DNA of 64,000 nucleotides from JADMIH01 sp036399775 (GTDB lineage: Bacteria > Chloroflexota > Chloroflexia > QHBQ01 > JADMIH01): positions 26,365 to 90,364 of the forward strand of contig DASWMJ010000045.1 of the NCBI GenBank assembly GCA_036399775.1, read 5' to 3'. Shown piece by piece: positions 15,020 through 22,459 of this stretch. The notes beneath the pieces are model-generated. The model was not told where the DNA came from. It did not search any database and was given only the letters and a program-made list of their open reading frames with translations. Both the position numbers and the translations under genes were made by a program. Each line of letters begins with the position of its first letter. Positions within the stretch are counted from its first letter, which is position 1.

Positions 15020-17533
15020 ATGACCAATCCTTTGACCGGCGACTTCGACGTGGCAGCCCAATTTAGCCTGTCCACGATCAACCGCGTACTGGCTGCTGTA
15101 CACGCCAAAGGCGATCCCGGTCCCGGCGCCGCTCAACCAACGTTCTTACACAGCGTTTCGGTTCGCATTGATGATAGCTATCAAGGTTCCGGCGATCCGA
15201 TCCCAAGGGATCAACGTACCGGAGTACGTGGCGTGGCAGAGCTACAGGTTTCTACGCTCAACCTTTCGCTACCTCCGGGTCCGAGCGGCTCAAGGGTCAC
15301 TATCAACTGCAATGTAATGGGGCACTTCATACCGTCGCCGGGTAGTCCTGAAATGCCTGAGTTCATCCACGGCGACGTTGCGGCGACTGTGAATCTGGAC
15401 CGGGTAGTAACTCCGGGTATAGGGGAATTGATTGACGTGCGCCTCAGTGACCTGGCCGTCGGTGATGTAACCTTCAGGCCTGATGTCGCCCTGCCCCTGC
15501 CGGAGGACCAGGAACTCCGGGCAAACGCTGTAGTACGTAATTTTCTCAAGACGGGCTTTGAACCGGTGACTTTGAGCTTCCGGCTGCCGGAGGGTATCCA
15601 TGGGATGCAGATCAAGACGGTTCCGGACGGCACACCCTCTGCGATGAACTTGCTCCTAAACCTTCAGACCAGGGCCATGGTCGGTGTCACACCTGCGGAA
15701 CTCTTCGTGCGCAATGACTTCGCAGTCGCGGTCGGCCTAGACTTTCTTGTGCGAACGTTACGAGATGCCGCGAACGCCGCCGTCACCGCCGGTACATTCA
15801 GCCCGAACTTCAGGGTCGTATGGGGTCCGTGGGATCTGGTTAGTTACGACGTATCCATAGACCTGAACAGCCTGAATCTCAGCCTGGGTGACTTCACGCT
15901 GCCTGGTGGCGCCAGGGTAAATGGAGTGGTCAGACTGACAATCAACGGCCATGCCAGGCAGACGTCATTCATCGGGTTGGGCAGTTCTGATTTTACCGTG
16001 ACGCAGTTTTTCGGGGTGGAATGTGGTGGAGAAGTATCGCTAGATGTGCGCGGCAATACGGCGTTAAGCATGACGAACCCTTTGCTCAATGTATTCTCAG
16101 GCCTCTTCTCCGGTGGGCTGGCCGAGCAACGCGACAGTATAAGGGAGCAGGTAAATAGGCAAATGCGGGCAATGATGGGCCGCATGAACCTGGGGGCTAT
16201 ACTAGGAGATTCCCTCAACATTGCCGTATCAGGTACCACACTTACAGGTTGCGAGGTTCGACCTGGCGGCCTGATTCTGCACCACACGATCAGATTGGGC
16301 AACCTGGGTGCGCCACGTGCAACCTTCAGGCACGGCAGTTACCTGCCGATAACGCACGAAGTTCAGTTAAACGCGCTGAACAGTTGGATTCCTGGAGGCA
16401 CAGTCACCGAGTACAGATGGGTCTTTAGCGCGTCTGAGATCAGTACCGATGCGCATAGGTTTGTCAAGAAGGCACCCGAGGATAGAGACTCCCTGGCGCA
16501 ATGGTGCCTACGAGTGAGTGGTACGCGTGCAGGCTCGGCAGGAGGAACTACAACCGTCTCCAGTGCTAACTGCCGGATAGCATACTTTCCATTTCTGGAT
16601 CCGCTGTGGATGTTGCAGGACGAGTTCATCGTCCCTGTGCGTGGCTGCTTTGACCCAACTACTCGTACAGCCCTCCTGGATATATCGCGCCCCGGCGTAG
16701 GCCAGGCATATGGAGGCAGCAACGTCGTTTTGAACTTCACGGACCCTCAATATGGCGCGGACCTATCTAGGACCGGCCAGGTACTGGCTGAAGCTCTCTC
16801 TAAGAGCAGCAAGACAGGCAGTGCCCTCGCCATAGTTGCTGTGCTGCCGAGCGGACAGTGGGAGAAGGCTCAACCTCCGTCTCTGCAAGTTGAGAATACG
16901 ACCTTGATCCTTACCGAAGATTATACGGGCGGTTGGAGTCGCGCCTTCGGTGTGAAGGAAGTGCCCGCCACTTATCTCGTCAATCCGGCAGGTCAGATTG
17001 TATGGCATCAGGTTGGCCCTCTCGACGCTGACACTCTGAGTCAGGCCTTAAGCCAGCACTTGGTGGAGGGCGGCAAGATATCATGGCAAACTCCTCGGCT
17101 GGCAGTATCAGAAGGCCAACCTGCGCCCGATTTTCTGTTCGAATACTCACCAGGGAGGCAATTGGCGCTGCGCAAACTGCGGGGACGGGCGGTCCTTCTC
17201 GCCTTCTGGACTTCCTGGTCCGCTCCCAGCCTCGATGAGCTACTCTATCTCCAGCAAGCACACAAAAAACTATCCGACGATGGGACCGTAATTCTTGCTA
17301 TTAATGATGGTGAAGTGCCAGAGATCGCACGTGCTGTCTTTAAAGAGCATGATTTTGACTTTCCCCTGATCACCGATATCGATCGCCGCATATCCAAAGC
17401 CTACGGCATAACTTGCTGGCCGACAAGCGTCTTCCTGGATGAAGCGGGTCAAGTCAGTGGCAGTCATTTTGGGATAACCCCGCAAGATGAGGCATTCCTT
17501 CTTTCCCAGGCAAAACTAAAGGCGACCCAATGA
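15020..17533 (+). CDS. Large protein with a C-terminal cysteine-less thioredoxin-like domain
   Basis: 837 aa, with AGAGGAGAACAAC before the ATG. There is no signal peptide or membrane segment. The N-terminal ~400 residues are amphipathic beta-rich sequence (FDVAAQFSLSTINRVLAAV; DLNSLNLSLGDFTLPGG), which resembles lipid-binding TULIP-type domains; this is inference only. A middle part (about 420-500) looks PKD-like (GSYLPITHEVQLNALNSW). The end holds two thioredoxin-fold segments: about 560-680 (VPATYLVNPAGQIVWH) and about 700-837, a TlpA/AhpC-TSA-type domain with APDF and WPTSVFLDEAG. At the expected CxxC the sequence is WTSWSAPSL, so both cysteines are gone and thiol chemistry is unlikely there. 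It ends convergently with gyrB. Confidence 0.75.
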   Translation: MTNPLTGDFDVAAQFSLSTINRVLAAVHAKGDPGPGAAQPTFLHSVSVRIDDSYQGSGDPIPRDQRTGVRGVAELQVSTLNLSLPPGPSGSRVTINCNVMGHFIPSPGSPEMPEFIHGDVAATVNLDRVVTPGIGELIDVRLSDLAVGDVTFRPDVALPLPEDQELRANAVVRNFLKTGFEPVTLSFRLPEGIHGMQIKTVPDGTPSAMNLLLNLQTRAMVGVTPAELFVRNDFAVAVGLDFLVRTLRDAANAAVTAGTFSPNFRVVWGPWDLVSYDVSIDLNSLNLSLGDFTLPGGARVNGVVRLTINGHARQTSFIGLGSSDFTVTQFFGVECGGEVSLDVRGNTALSMTNPLLNVFSGLFSGGLAEQRDSIREQVNRQMRAMMGRMNLGAILGDSLNIAVSGTTLTGCEVRPGGLILHHTIRLGNLGAPRATFRHGSYLPITHEVQLNALNSWIPGGTVTEYRWVFSASEISTDAHRFVKKAPEDRDSLAQWCLRVSGTRAGSAGGTTTVSSANCRIAYFPFLDPLWMLQDEFIVPVRGCFDPTTRTALLDISRPGVGQAYGGSNVVLNFTDPQYGADLSRTGQVLAEALSKSSKTGSALAIVAVLPSGQWEKAQPPSLQVENTTLILTEDYTGGWSRAFGVKEVPATYLVNPAGQIVWHQVGPLDADTLSQALSQHLVEGGKISWQTPRLAVSEGQPAPDFLFEYSPGRQLALRKLRGRAVLLAFWTSWSAPSLDELLYLQQAHKKLSDDGTVILAINDGEVPEIARAVFKEHDFDFPLITDIDRRISKAYGITCWPTSVFLDEAGQVSGSHFGITPQDEAFLLSQAKLKATQ

Positions 17534-17586
17534 AATAGGATTCATCAAGCCGCCCTGCTTCCAATACAGCTCTGGCACATGGGCCA

Positions 17587-17609
17587 GTTTCACACATTAT
17601 ATGTGAAAC
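17587..17609. terminator. Inverted repeat between convergent genes
   Basis: GTTTCACA (17587-17594) and TGTGAAAC (17602-17609) with a 7-nt loop, between the 837-aa gene and gyrB. There is no clear T-run. It may end transcription from either side. Confidence 0.4.
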
Positions 17610-17638
17610 CCTCTATCCCGAATAAGGCTACAACAAAG

Positions 17639-19546
17639 CTAAACGTCCAGATTCCGCACATTCTTGGCATGCGTCTGGATGAACCTGCGGCGGGGGGCTA
17701 CCACGTTGCCCATCAGCATGTCGAAGGTCTCGTCGGCTACCATCGCGTCGTCTACGGTTACCTGCCCCAGGGTGCGCGTCTCCGGGTTCATGGTGGTCTC
17801 CCAGAGTTGCTCGGCGTTCATCTCGCCCAGACCCTTGTACCTCTGGAGCGTCACCTTCTCCTTGCCGATCTGCTTCATCGCGTCCTTCAGTTGCTCGTCG
17901 CTGTAGGCCCATATCTCCTGCTTGCCGCTTGCTACCCTGTAGAGGGGCGGCTGGCCGATGTAGAGGTAGCCCTCTGAGATCAGCTTGGGCATGTGGCGGA
18001 AGAAGAAGGTCAGCAGGAGGGTGCGGATGTGGCTGCCGTCCACGTCGGCGTCGGTCATGATGATGATGCGGTGGTAGCGCAGCCTGCTGGAGTCCCACAG
18101 GTCCGAGATGCCCGCGCCCAGGGCGGTGATGAGTGTCTTGATCTCCTCGTTGCCCAGCATCTTGTCGAGGCGGGCCTTCTCCACGTTCAGGATTTTGCCG
18201 CGCAGGGGCAATACCGCCTGCGTGCGCCTGTCGCGGCCCTGCTTGGCCGTGCCACCCGCGCTCACGCCCTCCACTATATATAGCTCAGAACGCGCCGGGT
18301 CCCTCTCCGAGCAGTCGGCCAGCTTGCCGGGCAGGGTGGAGCTTTCGCCCGCGTTCTTGCGTACCACGTCACGCGCCTTGCGGGCAGCGTCACGCGCCCT
18401 AGCGGCTGTCAGCGACTTCTCGATGATGCGCCGCGCGTCGGAAGGGTTCTCCTCAAGGTACTGCATCAGCCCTTCGTTGGTGGCCTGCTCGGCCAGCGTC
18501 TTGATCTCGGTGTTGTTCAGCTTGCCTTTGGTCTGGCCCTCGAACTGCGGGTTGCTCAGCCGCACGGACACGATGGCGGTCAGACCCTCGCGCACGTCGT
18601 CGCCGGTCAGGTTGCTGTCGCTCTCCTTGAGGATGTTGGCTTTGCGTGCGTAGTCGTTCAGCGTGCGGGTGAGTGCGCCCCGGAAGCCTGTCAGGTGCGT
18701 GCCGCCGTCAACGGTATGGATGTTGTTTGCGAAGGAGAATACCGATTCCGAGAAGGTGTCGTTGTATTGGAGGGAGATTTCAACCGAGTTGGTGCCCACC
18801 TTGCGCTCGATGTAGATAGGGTCGTGGTGCATCACCTTGCGGTTCTTGTTCAGGTGGCGCACGAAGCTCATCACGCCGCCCTCGAAGTAGAAGGTAAGCT
18901 CGTTTTCTTTGCCTGGTCTCTCGTCGCGGAAGCTGAGGCGTAGACCCTTGTTCAGGTAACACATCTCGCGGAAGCGTTGCGCCAGGGTGTCGTACTCGTA
19001 GTCGGCTACCTCAAATATCTGCGGGTCGGCCTTGAACACGGTCAGCGTGCCTGTCTCGTCCGTCTTGCCTATGGCTTTGACGGGGGCTTTCGCCTTGCCG
19101 CGCTCGTACTCCTGCATGAAGACTTTGCCCTTCTGGCGTACCTCCACGCGGCACCACTCGGAGAGGGCGTTCACCACCGACGCGCCCACGCCATGCAGGC
19201 CGCCCGACTGCACGTATGCCCCGCTGTCGAACTTGCCGCCCGCGTGGAGGGTGGTCATGACCACCTCCAGCGCCGACACGCCCATCTTGGGGTGCATATC
19301 AACGGGGATACCGCGCGCGTAGTCGCGCACCGACACGCTGCCGTCGGCACCTATCTTGATGTCAATGCGATTGCCGTGCCCCTGCATCGCCTCGTCAACC
19401 GAGTTGTCTACTATCTCATATACAAGGTGGTGCAGGCCATGCACGTCCGTGCCGCCGATATACATACCGGGGCGCTTGCGTACAGGCTCAAGACCTTCAA
19501 GGACCTCTATACTCTTGGCATCATAAGCTTTGTTCGTGGTTACCAA
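17639..19546 (-). CDS. gyrB: DNA gyrase subunit B (type IIA topoisomerase ATPase subunit)
   Basis: 635 aa, full length for the short GyrB type. Domains: GHKL ATPase (about 1-220) with EIVDNSVDEA and SGGLHGVGASVVNALS; transducer (220-400); TOPRIM (about 415-530) with PLRGKILNVEKA and TDADVDGSHI; C-terminal QRYKGLGEMNAEQLWETTM. It supercoils DNA together with GyrA, which is not in this window. Unusual points: the ATP-site DNGRGIP-type motif reads DYARGIP (about 73), and the TOPRIM EGDSAGG reads EGVSAGG (about 425), losing a very conserved Asp although the catalytic Glu and the DxD remain. It could be a diverged paralogue or ParE-like. A partial copy of its 3' end lies at 12641-12790. Confidence 0.9.
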   Translation of the reverse strand: MVTTNKAYDAKSIEVLEGLEPVRKRPGMYIGGTDVHGLHHLVYEIVDNSVDEAMQGHGNRIDIKIGADGSVSVRDYARGIPVDMHPKMGVSALEVVMTTLHAGGKFDSGAYVQSGGLHGVGASVVNALSEWCRVEVRQKGKVFMQEYERGKAKAPVKAIGKTDETGTLTVFKADPQIFEVADYEYDTLAQRFREMCYLNKGLRLSFRDERPGKENELTFYFEGGVMSFVRHLNKNRKVMHHDPIYIERKVGTNSVEISLQYNDTFSESVFSFANNIHTVDGGTHLTGFRGALTRTLNDYARKANILKESDSNLTGDDVREGLTAIVSVRLSNPQFEGQTKGKLNNTEIKTLAEQATNEGLMQYLEENPSDARRIIEKSLTAARARDAARKARDVVRKNAGESSTLPGKLADCSERDPARSELYIVEGVSAGGTAKQGRDRRTQAVLPLRGKILNVEKARLDKMLGNEEIKTLITALGAGISDLWDSSRLRYHRIIIMTDADVDGSHIRTLLLTFFFRHMPKLISEGYLYIGQPPLYRVASGKQEIWAYSDEQLKDAMKQIGKEKVTLQRYKGLGEMNAEQLWETTMNPETRTLGQVTVDDAMVADETFDMLMGNVVAPRRRFIQTHAKNVRNLDV

Positions 19547-19570
19547 CTCTCTAAACCTCCGTCACGCGCG

Positions 19571-19579
19571 TTATCCACA
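19571..19579 (+). promoter_or_regulatory. Single DnaA-box-like site
   Basis: TTATCCACA is an exact match to the DnaA box consensus TTATNCACA, 25 bp upstream of gyrB. Only one was seen, so this is not an origin; it could be a DnaA-regulated promoter element or chance. Confidence 0.35.
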
Positions 19580-19604
19580 ATCTGAGTCATCTCTCGACAT
19601 AACA

Positions 19605-19613
19605 ATTATACCA
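19605..19613 (-). promoter_or_regulatory. Extended -10 promoter of gyrB
   Basis: On the minus strand the sequence reads TGGTATAAT, an exact extended -10, about 60 bp upstream of the gyrB start. The -35 region is weak. Confidence 0.55.
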
Positions 19614-19684
19614 CATCTTGCATTATTTTGCATTCATTTACAGCACACAAGTTCTATGATTGACGCTATAGTTGGCCCGAATCC

Positions 19685-19714
19685 AACCGCCAAGACGCAA
19701 AGACGCCAAGAGTC
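19685..19714. repeat. Short CGCCAAGA-type 8-nt repeat
   Basis: CGCCAAGA-CGCAAAGA-CGCCAAGA in register (about 19688-19711). It resembles one arm of the MITE-like element at 22316-22445, so it may be a solitary end of the same family. Confidence 0.5.
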
Positions 19715-19809
19715 TTGTTGTTTGGATTTCAGCCCGAACAAAAAGGGGTCTCTTCAAGTAGTAATAGCAGAAGGCCTTCAAACAAGACAACCTGTAGGGA
19801 GAACCAATT

Positions 19810-20352
19810 ATGGAGGAACGTGAAGCCGTTGCCAGGCTGAAGCGGGGCGACGTTAGCGGGCTTGAGGCGCTGGTGCGGCTCTACCAGGTGCAGGCACTGG
19901 ACGCCGCTTACCTGATTAGCCGAGATTACGCGCTGGCTGAGGACATCGTGCAAGCTGCCTTCCTGCGTGCCTATGAGCGCATCCACCAGTTCGACGGCAC
20001 GCGGCCCTTCGGCCCCTGGTTCCTCCGCAGCGTGGTCAACAGCACGCTCACTGCCGTAACCAACCGGCGCGACATCTCTTTAGAAGCACAGTCGGACCAG
20101 GCAGGCGAGGCGGTGGACCTCCCCAGCCCCGACCCTGGCCTCGAAGAGATGTTGGAGGCGGCGGAGACGCGGGAAGAGATCGTGGCGGCCCTGGACAGGC
20201 TGTCGCCGGGGCAACGCGCCGCTATCGTGATGCGCTACTACCTCGACCTGAGTGATGCTGAAGTATCGCACAAGCTGGATATACCGGCAGGCACCGTCAG
20301 GAGGCGGCTGCACGACGCTCGACAGCGCCTTCGCCGCCTCCTTGCTACATGA
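19810..20352 (+). CDS. ECF-type RNA polymerase sigma factor
   Basis: 180 aa with AGGGAG 9 nt upstream. Region 2 is seen in RLYQVQALDAAYLIS and ALAEDIVQAAFLRAYERI (about 25-70); region 4 in LSPGQRAAIVMRYYLDLSDA and IPAGTVRRRLHDARQRLR (about 130-178), the usual helix-turn-helix. Length fits ECF sigma factors, which direct RNA polymerase to stress or envelope promoters. The next gene (54 bp downstream) encodes a single-pass membrane protein that may be its anti-sigma partner or a target. Confidence 0.92.
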   Translation: MEEREAVARLKRGDVSGLEALVRLYQVQALDAAYLISRDYALAEDIVQAAFLRAYERIHQFDGTRPFGPWFLRSVVNSTLTAVTNRRDISLEAQSDQAGEAVDLPSPDPGLEEMLEAAETREEIVAALDRLSPGQRAAIVMRYYLDLSDAEVSHKLDIPAGTVRRRLHDARQRLRRLLAT

Positions 20353-20406
20353 GCCACATCTGGCTTTAGACCCTGAACTACCCATATACATAGAGAGGTG
20401 AATGTG

Positions 20407-21282
20407 ATGACTAAGGAATTTGTGCGAAAAGTGATGAAAGAGGACGCGGAGAGTAACAGGCCCGGCAACCCTGACCTCTGGCCTACAGTACATGGCCGCA
20501 TACCGCAAACCGAGGCGCCTCAGCTTCAATCCAGGCGGCGGTCGCCGGTGCGGCTTGGCCTTACGCCCTTTGTCCTGGCAGGCGTGCTTGTCGTGGCGCT
20601 GCTGGGGCTTGGGATATTTCTACAGGCCACCCTCATGCAGCCTGCTCCCGTAAGCGCGGCAGAGCTACTTGCCCGCGCAGAGCAGACCACAAGTAAAGGG
20701 GGAATGCGTAGTTTCCATGGAGTGATGGTCTCGGAGCAGCGAAACAACGCGAGAGAGGAGTTCAGCAACGCACGAGAAGAGCGATGGTACCTGGCGCCGC
20801 ATAGCTATCGCAGCGAGGCCCGCGTAACCACGGAGGCCGGTGAGGTAGGCGTACTGTCCTGGGTAACCAATGGCGTGACGGGCTGGAAGTACGACTCCAC
20901 TATCGGAGTAGTCCAACCGTTGAACACAAAGGAGATTAAAAGTGAGTTTGGCTCTCTAAACCTGGCGAAGTTGCTCCGTACTGATATAGTGAGATATTTC
21001 TACGACGCCCAGGTCACGGGCAGCGAGAAGGTGGGTGGCCGCACAGCCCACGTCATCGAGTTGACACTCAAACCAGAGGGGGAATGGCCTCCCAATATGT
21101 ACCCGTCAGACATGGCACGTGTCAAAATGTGGGTTGACGCGGAAGCCTTCTTCATAACCCGCTCCCAGGCGTGGGATGCGGATGGGAACCTGCTATCCAC
21201 GGACCAATATGAGAGCTTCGAGATAAACGGCCCTGTAGACCCCGAAGTGTTCAACGTCCAGCCACCAGCGTCCTCGAAGTAG
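20407..21282 (+). CDS. Membrane-anchored LolA/MucB-like protein, possible anti-sigma partner
   Basis: 291 aa from the ATG at 20407, with GAGAGG 8 nt upstream; GTGs at 20398 and 20404 are less likely. A cytoplasmic N-terminal ~50 residues, one membrane helix (about 54-78, PFVLAGVLVVALLGLGIFLQ), then an extracytoplasmic domain (90-291) with LLARAEQTTS, GVLSWVTNGVTGWKYD and VKMWVDAEAFFITRSQAWD. This resembles outer-membrane lipoprotein-sorting/MucB-type beta folds. The topology and position right after a sigma factor suggest an anti-sigma factor or sensor, although no zinc-binding anti-sigma motif is seen. Confidence 0.7.
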   Translation: MTKEFVRKVMKEDAESNRPGNPDLWPTVHGRIPQTEAPQLQSRRRSPVRLGLTPFVLAGVLVVALLGLGIFLQATLMQPAPVSAAELLARAEQTTSKGGMRSFHGVMVSEQRNNAREEFSNAREERWYLAPHSYRSEARVTTEAGEVGVLSWVTNGVTGWKYDSTIGVVQPLNTKEIKSEFGSLNLAKLLRTDIVRYFYDAQVTGSEKVGGRTAHVIELTLKPEGEWPPNMYPSDMARVKMWVDAEAFFITRSQAWDADGNLLSTDQYESFEINGPVDPEVFNVQPPASSK

Positions 21283-21295
21283 GGGGCGTGGGACC

Positions 21296-21399
21296 GGGGG
21301 TTAGGGGTCAGGGATTAGGGGTTAGAAGCAACTCTGTAGAATCGGTTCTGATCCCTAACCCCTAACCCCTAACCCCTAACCCCTAACCCCTAACCCCTA
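21296..21399. repeat. Heptanucleotide repeat pair (CCCTAAC)n, inverted
   Basis: A degenerate block on the left (21296-21325, GGGGTTA/GGGGTCA/GGGATTA types) faces an exact CCCTAAC array on the right (21352-21399, seven units), separated by about 26 nt. The two blocks are complementary and could form a long hairpin. The final unit supplies the TAG stop codon of the minus-strand gene ending at 21397. Confidence 0.85.
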
Positions 21400-21690
21400 G
21401 GGATACCAGCTTTCGTGTGCTGTGATTGATTCCCCGAAGCCCGACCACATTAGCACGTCGCGCCAATCTGCTTGGGCGGCTTCGATTGAGGTACGCAGTT
21501 CGTCTATGTTCCCACCGCTCAGCTTAAGGACGGCGAAGCGTATCCGCTCAAGCCCCACCGGGCCGAGGTCTTCGCAGAAAGGGAGGTTATTGCCGCACTC
21601 GTCTGCCAACAGGCGTGCGGCTTCCTCCTGCTGTTGGGGCGGAAATAGCCGTCGCAATCTTTCCCAGGTAGCTTCGCTCAATTCGGCCAT
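21397..21690 (-). CDS. Small conserved hypothetical protein
   Basis: 97 aa, soluble, helical. Characteristic text: WERLRRLFPPQQQEEAARLL, ECGNNLPFCED, LERIRFAVLKLSGG and DWRDVLMWSGFG. I recognise this as a small uncharacterised bacterial family and cannot assign a function. It begins 14 nt after the ankyrin gene stops, so the two are probably co-transcribed and may work together. Its stop codon lies inside the heptanucleotide array. Confidence 0.75.
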   Translation of the reverse strand: MAELSEATWERLRRLFPPQQQEEAARLLADECGNNLPFCEDLGPVGLERIRFAVLKLSGGNIDELRTSIEAAQADWRDVLMWSGFGESITAHESWYP

Positions 21691-21704
21691 CTGCGTGATA
21701 CTCC

Positions 21705-22295
21705 CTACGCGCTTGCCGCTAATTCCTCCAAGCCGCCATGCTGACGCAGCATCTCCGCTATCTCTATATGGCCTTTCTCTAATGCTACGGATAGGGGCGT
21801 CTTGCCCTGGAAGTCGAGCATGTTTACGTCGGCCACCCCACGCTCAAGCAGCCACCTGACCATCTCTGTGCGCCCGAACGCCACGGCACCGTGCAGAGCG
21901 TGGCTCGCCCCCTCCCCACCACCGTGCGCCACCAGCAAGCCGGCTATCTCCGTCTCGCCGCTCATCGCCGCGTGGTAGAGGACGGTTATGCCATGCGCTC
22001 CCTTCGCCGTAGAGAGGCCAGGGTCATCCTGCAAGAAGCGTGCGACATCCTCTGTCCTGCCAAGCATCGCTGCTGTGCAGATGACCAGTGGCGCGCCCTG
22101 CTCAAGGAGGAACTCGGCAATCGGCCTGTTGCCCATGTGAGAGGCCGCCTCCAACGCAGTCTCGTTCCACGTCTCATAGCGGGCGTTGAGCAGCGCAGGC
22201 TCCTGCTCGTAAAGCTGCTTGACCGTAGCGAGGTCGCCGTGCGCCACGCCTACAAACTTCCCCACCAGTTCTTGTGAAAGCTCTTGTGCCATCAT
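21705..22295 (-). CDS. Ankyrin-repeat protein
   Basis: 196 aa with AAAGGAG upstream; the start may be the second of two consecutive ATGs. Four or five ankyrin repeats are readable: ETALEAASHMGNRPIAEFLL, GITVLYHAAMSGETEIAGLL, SHALHGAVAFGRTEMVRWLL and KTPLSVALEKGHIEIAEML. Cytoplasmic protein-binding scaffold; partner unknown, possibly the 97-aa protein that follows. Confidence 0.88.
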   Translation of the reverse strand: MMAQELSQELVGKFVGVAHGDLATVKQLYEQEPALLNARYETWNETALEAASHMGNRPIAEFLLEQGAPLVICTAAMLGRTEDVARFLQDDPGLSTAKGAHGITVLYHAAMSGETEIAGLLVAHGGGEGASHALHGAVAFGRTEMVRWLLERGVADVNMLDFQGKTPLSVALEKGHIEIAEMLRQHGGLEELAASA

Positions 22296-22315
22296 CTTAC
22301 TCCTTTAGTAACGAC

Positions 22316-22445
22316 CTAACCGCAAAGACGCAAAGAAACGCAAAGTTCGCAAAGATATTATGGTGTTCTGTATATGAGGTTCAATAACTATACATGAATA
22401 CCTAAAACATGAGACCTTTGTGTTTCTTTGCGTCTTTGCGGTTAG
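22316..22445. mobile_element. MITE-like element with 30-bp terminal inverted repeats
   Basis: The left end (22316-22345) starts CTAACCGCAAAGACGCAAAG and the right end (22416-22445) is its reverse complement with one mismatch in 30. The interior is about 70 bp, AT-rich and without coding capacity. Such non-autonomous elements are moved by transposases encoded elsewhere; none is in the window. The CGCAAAGA unit also recurs with 8-nt spacing. Confidence 0.8.
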
Positions 22446-22459
22446 AAGAAAAGGATTGC

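Noticed and set aside
17639..19620. Replication origin near gyrB
   Set aside because: Only one DnaA box, no AT-rich unwinding region and no dnaA or dnaN in the window.
21352..21399. Telomere or CRISPR interpretation of the CCCTAAC array
   Set aside because: Seven-nt units without spacers, internal to a contig and between genes; similar arrays with other units occur elsewhere.
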